64,000 bases of DNA, taken from the NCBI GenBank assembly GCA_910576545.1, contig CAJTKM010000008.1, positions 1 to 64,000 of the forward strand, given 5' to 3'. Position numbers and translations under genes: made by a program. The notes under the pieces were generated by a model. It was given only the letters and a program-made list of their open reading frames with translations. It did no database searches and was not told where the DNA came from. The DNA is from Lachnospiraceae bacterium (lineage in GTDB: Bacteria > Bacillota > Clostridia > Lachnospirales > Anaerotignaceae). Each line of letters opens with the position of its first letter. The first letter of the stretch is position 1. This document shows, piece by piece, positions 60,360 through 64,000 of this stretch.

Positions 60360-60397
60360 TTAGAACTTATCCGTAAATAATTTACGGACAGGTTCTT
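60360..60397 (+). repeat. MITE-like element, minimal copy 4
   Basis: The 38 bp are the two inverted ends fused: TTAGAACTTATCCGTAAAT joined to ATTTACGGACAGGTTCTT. No internal part is left. Confidence 0.8.
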
Positions 60398-60499
60398 CGT
60401 GTCAGACACATGCTATGCGTCAGGCAGTAAAGTATGAAGGCAGCCCCTTTTCATAAGGTACTGGAAAGAAATCAGGGCATGCAGCGTGGTTTTGCGAAG

Positions 60500-60582
60500 C
60501 AAAGTACTGATTCGGGCTTGCAGGGGGTGGGACAGCGTCCCGCGGTTTTCGCAGGAATGGAAGGCAGTGCCACAAGGTCTTA
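60500..60582 (+). repeat. REP-like repeat (family A) before pgk
   Basis: GGGCTTGCAGGGGGTGGGACAGCGTCCC and a later CAAGGTCTTA, a diverged copy. The 353 bp between cggR and pgk contain no gene or clear promoter. Confidence 0.6.
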
Positions 60583-60612
60583 CGGTTCTAATATAAGGAA
60601 GGAGAATTGCAG

Positions 60613-61806
60613 ATGCTGAATAAAAAGACAGTAGACGATTTGCAGGTAAAAGGGAAGCGGGTGTTGCTCCGGTGCGATTTTAACGTACCTTTGCAGGACG
60701 GTGTAATCACAGACGAAAACAGGATAACGGCAGCCCTGCCGACCATTCAAAAATTGGTGGATGATGGTGCGAAAGTTATCCTATGCTCCCATATGGGCAA
60801 ACCCAAGGGCGAACCGAAGCCGGAACTTTCACTTGCGCCTGTTGCAAAGCGGCTTTCCGGGCTTTTGGGAAAAGATGTAGTTTTTGCGAAGGACGATACA
60901 GTCGTAGGCGAAAACGCCAGGGCGGCTGTGGCGAAAATGCAGGACGGTGACGTTGTTCTGCTGGAAAACACACGCTACCGCAAGGAAGAAACGAAAAACG
61001 AAGAAACCTTCAGCAAAGAACTGGCTTCTCTGGCGGATATTTTTGTCAATGACGCGTTCGGCAGCAGCCACCGCGCGCATTGCTCCACAGTCGGCGTGAC
61101 GGCGTTTGTACAGGAATCTGCGGTCGGCTACCTGATGGAAAAGGAAATTGCGTTCCTCGGCAATGCCGTAAATAATCCGGAACGCCCGTTTGTTGCCATT
61201 TTGGGCGGCTCGAAGGTTTCCGATAAAATCAATGTAATCCGCAACCTGTTGGAAAAGGTGGATACGCTTATCATCGGCGGCGGTATGGCGTATACATTTT
61301 CTGCGGCGGAGGGCGGCAAAATCGGCACGTCCCTGCTGGAGGAGGACAAAATCCCTTACGCGCTGGACATGATGAAACAGGCAAAAGAGAAGGGCGTGCG
61401 TTTCCTGACGCCTGTGGATACAGTAATCGCGAAGGAATTTAAGAATGATACGGAATATAAGACCGTAACGGCGGGCGAAATTCCCGATGGCTGGATGGGT
61501 CTGGATATTGGCGAAAAAACGAGGGAACTGTTTGCGGATGCGATTAAGGGCGCGAAAACGGTCGTTTGGAACGGGCCGATGGGCGTATTTGAATTTGAGA
61601 ATTTCGCGGGAGGCACAAAGGCGGTTGCGGAAGCAATGGCGGCAATCAACGCGACAACAATTATCGGCGGCGGCGATTCTGCGGCGGCGGTCAACCAGAT
61701 GGGTTATGGCGAAAAAATGTCCCATATTTCTACGGGCGGCGGCGCGTCTTTGGAATTTTTGGAAGGAAAGGAACTGCCCGGCGTAGCGGCAGTTGACGAT
61801 AAATAA
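60613..61806 (+). CDS. pgk: Phosphoglycerate kinase
   Basis: The 397-residue enzyme makes ATP from 1,3-bisphosphoglycerate. [15 protein letters not shown], the SHMGKPKG loop, [37 protein letters not shown] and the C-terminal [11 protein letters not shown] nucleotide loop are intact. GGAAGGAG lies before the ATG at 60613. tpiA follows after 16 bp. Confidence 0.96.
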   Translation: MLNKKTVDDLQVKGKRVLLRCDFNVPLQDGVITDENRITAALPTIQKLVDDGAKVILCSHMGKPKGEPKPELSLAPVAKRLSGLLGKDVVFAKDDTVVGENARAAVAKMQDGDVVLLENTRYRKEETKNEETFSKELASLADIFVNDAFGSSHRAHCSTVGVTAFVQESAVGYLMEKEIAFLGNAVNNPERPFVAILGGSKVSDKINVIRNLLEKVDTLIIGGGMAYTFSAAEGGKIGTSLLEEDKIPYALDMMKQAKEKGVRFLTPVDTVIAKEFKNDTEYKTVTAGEIPDGWMGLDIGEKTRELFADAIKGAKTVVWNGPMGVFEFENFAGGTKAVAEAMAAINATTIIGGGDSAAAVNQMGYGEKMSHISTGGGASLEFLEGKELPGVAAVDDK

Positions 61807-61822
61807 GGAAGGATGGGGAACC

Positions 61823-62566
61823 ATGAGGAAGAAAATTATAGCCGGGAACTGGAAAATGAATAAAACGCCGAAGGAAGCGGCAGAGTTTTGCAGAATGATA
61901 AAGGAGAAAGCTGCATCCAATGAGGCGGAAGTCGTTTTCTGCGTGCCTTTTGTGGACTTGTATCCTGTTTTGGAGGAATTGAGGGGCAGCGGCATCGGCG
62001 TTGGTGCGGAGAATATGCACTTTGAGGACAGCGGCGCGTTTACCGGAGAGGTTTCTGCGCTTATGCTGAAGGAAATGGGCGTAGAATATGTTGTTTTGGG
62101 ACATTCGGAACGGCGGCAGTATTTTGGTGAAACAGACGAAACAGTGAATAAAAAAGTAAAAAAGGCTTTGGCGGCAGGGCTTGTGCCTATCATGTGCTGC
62201 GGGGAAACGCTGGAACAGCGTGAAGCCGGCATTACGATTGAATGGGTGCGTATGCAGGTGAAATGTGGGCTTTTGGGCGTTTCTGCGGCAGATGCGGCAA
62301 AGGTTGTTGTAGCATATGAGCCGATTTGGGCAATTGGTACGGGTAAAACAGCGACTTCGGAGCAGGCACAGGAGGTCTGCCATGCTATCCGCGAGGTGCT
62401 GACGGAAATGTACGGCAAGGAAACGGCGGAACAGATGCGGGTACAGTACGGCGGCAGTGTGAATGCGAAGAACGCGGCGGAGCTGTTCGCAATGGCGGAC
62501 ATTGACGGCGGGCTGGTTGGCGGTGCAAGCCTGAAAGAAGAATTTGTGAGCATTGTGCATTATTAA
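61823..62566 (+). CDS. tpiA: Triose-phosphate isomerase
   Basis: The 247-residue TIM barrel interconverts dihydroxyacetone phosphate and glyceraldehyde-3-phosphate. NWKMNKT with the catalytic Lys, [11 protein letters not shown] with His, [16 protein letters not shown] with the catalytic Glu and YGGSVN are all present. It follows pgk in the operon; two repeat units separate it from gpmI. Confidence 0.96.
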   Translation: MRKKIIAGNWKMNKTPKEAAEFCRMIKEKAASNEAEVVFCVPFVDLYPVLEELRGSGIGVGAENMHFEDSGAFTGEVSALMLKEMGVEYVVLGHSERRQYFGETDETVNKKVKKALAAGLVPIMCCGETLEQREAGITIEWVRMQVKCGLLGVSAADAAKVVVAYEPIWAIGTGKTATSEQAQEVCHAIREVLTEMYGKETAEQMRVQYGGSVNAKNAAELFAMADIDGGLVGGASLKEEFVSIVHY

Positions 62567-62820
62567 GGCTCTGGGGGCGCCGTCCCCAAATCCCCTGCAA
62601 GGGACGCTGTCCCTTGAAAAGCTATGGGGCTCTGCCCCATACCCCGCCCGCTTTCTTTCGGAGAAAGCGGGGCAAAGAACTTTACTATGGAAAACTACGT
62701 TTTCCGAAGATAAGATTTGAAACTCCCTTGTATGTGCCCCATCGCATGAAATGCGATGGCAAATGGGTCAAGGGAGGAACTCCCTTGTGGGAGTTTGAGG
62801 GTGAAACCCTCAAGGATTTT
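62567..62820 (+). repeat. Repeat cluster between tpiA and gpmI (families A and B)
   Basis: A REP-like unit (62570-62612), a family-B unit (62623-62712; CCGCTTTCTTTCGGAGAAAGCGG and GGAAAACTACGTTTTCC) and another REP-like unit (62735-62820; ATCGCATGAAATGCGAT hairpin, GGTCAAGGGAG, CCCTCAAGGATTTT) stand in a row. None has a clear T tail, so transcription may continue into gpmI. Confidence 0.75.
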
Positions 62821-62833
62821 AAGGAGGCCAGAA

Positions 62834-64000
62834 ATGGAAAAGAAAACGACAGTTTTGATGATATTGGACGGCTTCGGCATCAATGATAAAACAGACGGCA
62901 ACGCCATTAAACAGGCAGATACCCCTGTGCTGGACGGGATACTGAAAAAATACCCCAGCGTAAAAGGCTACGCCAGCGGCCGCGCTGTCGGCCTGCCGGA
63001 GGGCCAGATGGGCAATTCCGAGGTCGGCCACCTGAATATCGGCGCGGGCCGTATTGTTTATCAGGAACTGACCCGCATCACGAAAGCCATTGAGGACGGG
63101 GATTTCTATGAAAACCCTGAGCTTCTGGCGGCTGTGGAGCATTGTCGGAAAAATAATTCCGCACTGCATTTCTGCGGCCTGCTTTCCGATGGCGGCGTAC
63201 ACAGCCATAATACACATCTGTATGCCTTTTTGCGGCTGGCGAAACGCGCGGGATTGGAAAAGGTTTTTGTCCATGTGTTCCTGGACGGCAGGGATACGCC
63301 GCCTTCCTCCGGCGCAGATTATACGGCGCAGCTGGAGGAAAAGCTTCGGGAAACCGGCATCGGGAAGATCGCAACGGTTGCGGGACGTTATTACGCCATG
63401 GACCGTGACAAACGCTGGGAACGCGTGCAGGAGGCGTATAATGCTATGACGCTGGGGCGCGGGACAACGGCAACGGACGCTGTCAGCGCAGTCCGCGCAT
63501 CTTACGAAAAAGGTGTGACAGATGAATTTGTACTGCCGACTGTGATTGTGGACGAAGATGGCAGGGCGTTGGGCAAAATCAACGACCATGACGCTGTTGT
63601 CTGCTTCAATTTCCGTCCGGACAGGGCAAGGGAAATTACAAGGAGCCTTTGCGACCCGGATTTTGACGGTTTTGTGCGAGAAAAGGCTGTACAGGACCTG
63701 AAGATGATTTGCTTCACAGAATATGATGTGACGATACCCAATAAAACGGTTGCGTTTAAGCCCCAGCGGCTGACAAACACGCTTGGGGAATATATTTCGT
63801 TTCTTGGGCTGAAACAGCTCAGAACGGCAGAAACAGAGAAATACGCCCATGTGACGTTTTTCTTCAACGGCGGCGTGGAGGAGCCAAATCCGAATGAGGA
63901 CAGATGGCTTGTGCCGTCGCCGAAAGTAGCGACGTATGATTTGCAGCCGGAGATGAGTGCGGCCGGCGTGACGGATGGGCTTGTACGTGCGCTTTTGTCG
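62834..64000 (+). CDS. gpmI: 2,3-bisphosphoglycerate-independent phosphoglycerate mutase (partial)
   Basis: 389 codons are visible before the window ends; the full enzyme has about 510. The metal-binding Asp in [11 protein letters not shown], the catalytic Ser in [38 protein letters not shown] and [11 protein letters not shown] are intact. AAGGAGG lies before the ATG at 62834. The gene converts 3- to 2-phosphoglycerate and completes the pgk-tpiA-gpmI run; eno would be expected next. Confidence 0.95.
   Translation, partial: MEKKTTVLMILDGFGINDKTDGNAIKQADTPVLDGILKKYPSVKGYASGRAVGLPEGQMGNSEVGHLNIGAGRIVYQELTRITKAIEDGDFYENPELLAAVEHCRKNNSALHFCGLLSDGGVHSHNTHLYAFLRLAKRAGLEKVFVHVFLDGRDTPPSSGADYTAQLEEKLRETGIGKIATVAGRYYAMDRDKRWERVQEAYNAMTLGRGTTATDAVSAVRASYEKGVTDEFVLPTVIVDEDGRALGKINDHDAVVCFNFRPDRAREITRSLCDPDFDGFVREKAVQDLKMICFTEYDVTIPNKTVAFKPQRLTNTLGEYISFLGLKQLRTAETEKYAHVTFFFNGGVEEPNPNEDRWLVPSPKVATYDLQPEMSAAGVTDGLVRALLS

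Noticed and set aside
62614..62886. 90-codon plus-strand frame before gpmI
   Set aside because: It runs through repeat units of families A and B and overlaps the gpmI start in another frame; not a gene.

Overview
The window looks like a chromosome segment of an anaerobic, low-to-mid GC Firmicute of class Clostridia, with a resident prophage at its left end. Pointers are strong AGGAGG-type ribosome binding sites, Gram-positive sigma-A promoters, a ZTP riboswitch before fhs, a CggR-type glycolytic operon, a PrsW protease, feoAB, a butyryl-CoA:acetate-type CoA-transferase and a catabolic threonine dehydratase. Amino-acid-fermenting relatives of Lachnospiraceae or Anaerotignum fit best; that placement is inference.

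Region 1 (1-11089) is the right part of a siphovirus-type prophage. The end of an insertion sequence cuts the tape-measure gene (1-187). A cargo cassette follows (1637-3381) with a par/Fst-like type I toxin-antitoxin locus, an autoregulated ribbon-helix-helix repressor, a small basic protein and a Bro-N antirepressor. Next come distal tail, baseplate and tail-fibre genes (3406-6945), XhlA/holin/NlpC-P60 lysis genes (7000-8554), a Panacea-type antitoxin with a two-helix membrane partner, and a D12-class adenine methyltransferase split by a seven-A run. The prophage ends at a 42-nt 3' fragment of a tRNA-Arg(CCG) gene, which marks attR.

Region 2 (11094-22944) is chromosomal: an S-layer-homology protein with tandem repeats, a NifX-like/Mrp/DUF134 metal module, an MgtC-family protein, a small zinc ribbon, uppP, and the one-carbon pair folD-fhs under a ZTP riboswitch.

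Region 3 (23049-39198) carries pth-mfd, a PrsA/SurA-like lipoprotein, tig-clpP-clpX, ilvA/tdcB, an EamA transporter, an SpoIIIE/FtsK translocase and a MerR regulator. Together these cover translation quality control, transcription-coupled repair, protein folding and turnover, and DNA translocation.

Region 4 (39229-56625) holds a decayed IS150-like element, an orphan P-loop protein, a ROK glucokinase, feoAB, a trypsin-like exported protease that appears to start at ATC, a CoA-transferase, dCMP deaminase, MscS with DUF951, class I glutamine amidotransferase, MTA/SAH nucleosidase, PrsW, stalk-domain protein, tRNA-Gly, and a radical-SAM protein.

Region 5 (56940-64000) contains smpB with tmRNA, a NUDIX hydrolase, and the operon cggR-pgk-tpiA-gpmI. 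The gap gene normally found after cggR is absent.

Three families of short dispersed repeats run through the chromosomal part: a MITE with about 20-bp inverted termini (four copies, two of them shrunk to little more than the ends), a REP-like double hairpin (about ten copies, mostly at gene 3' ends), and a second palindromic family (four copies).
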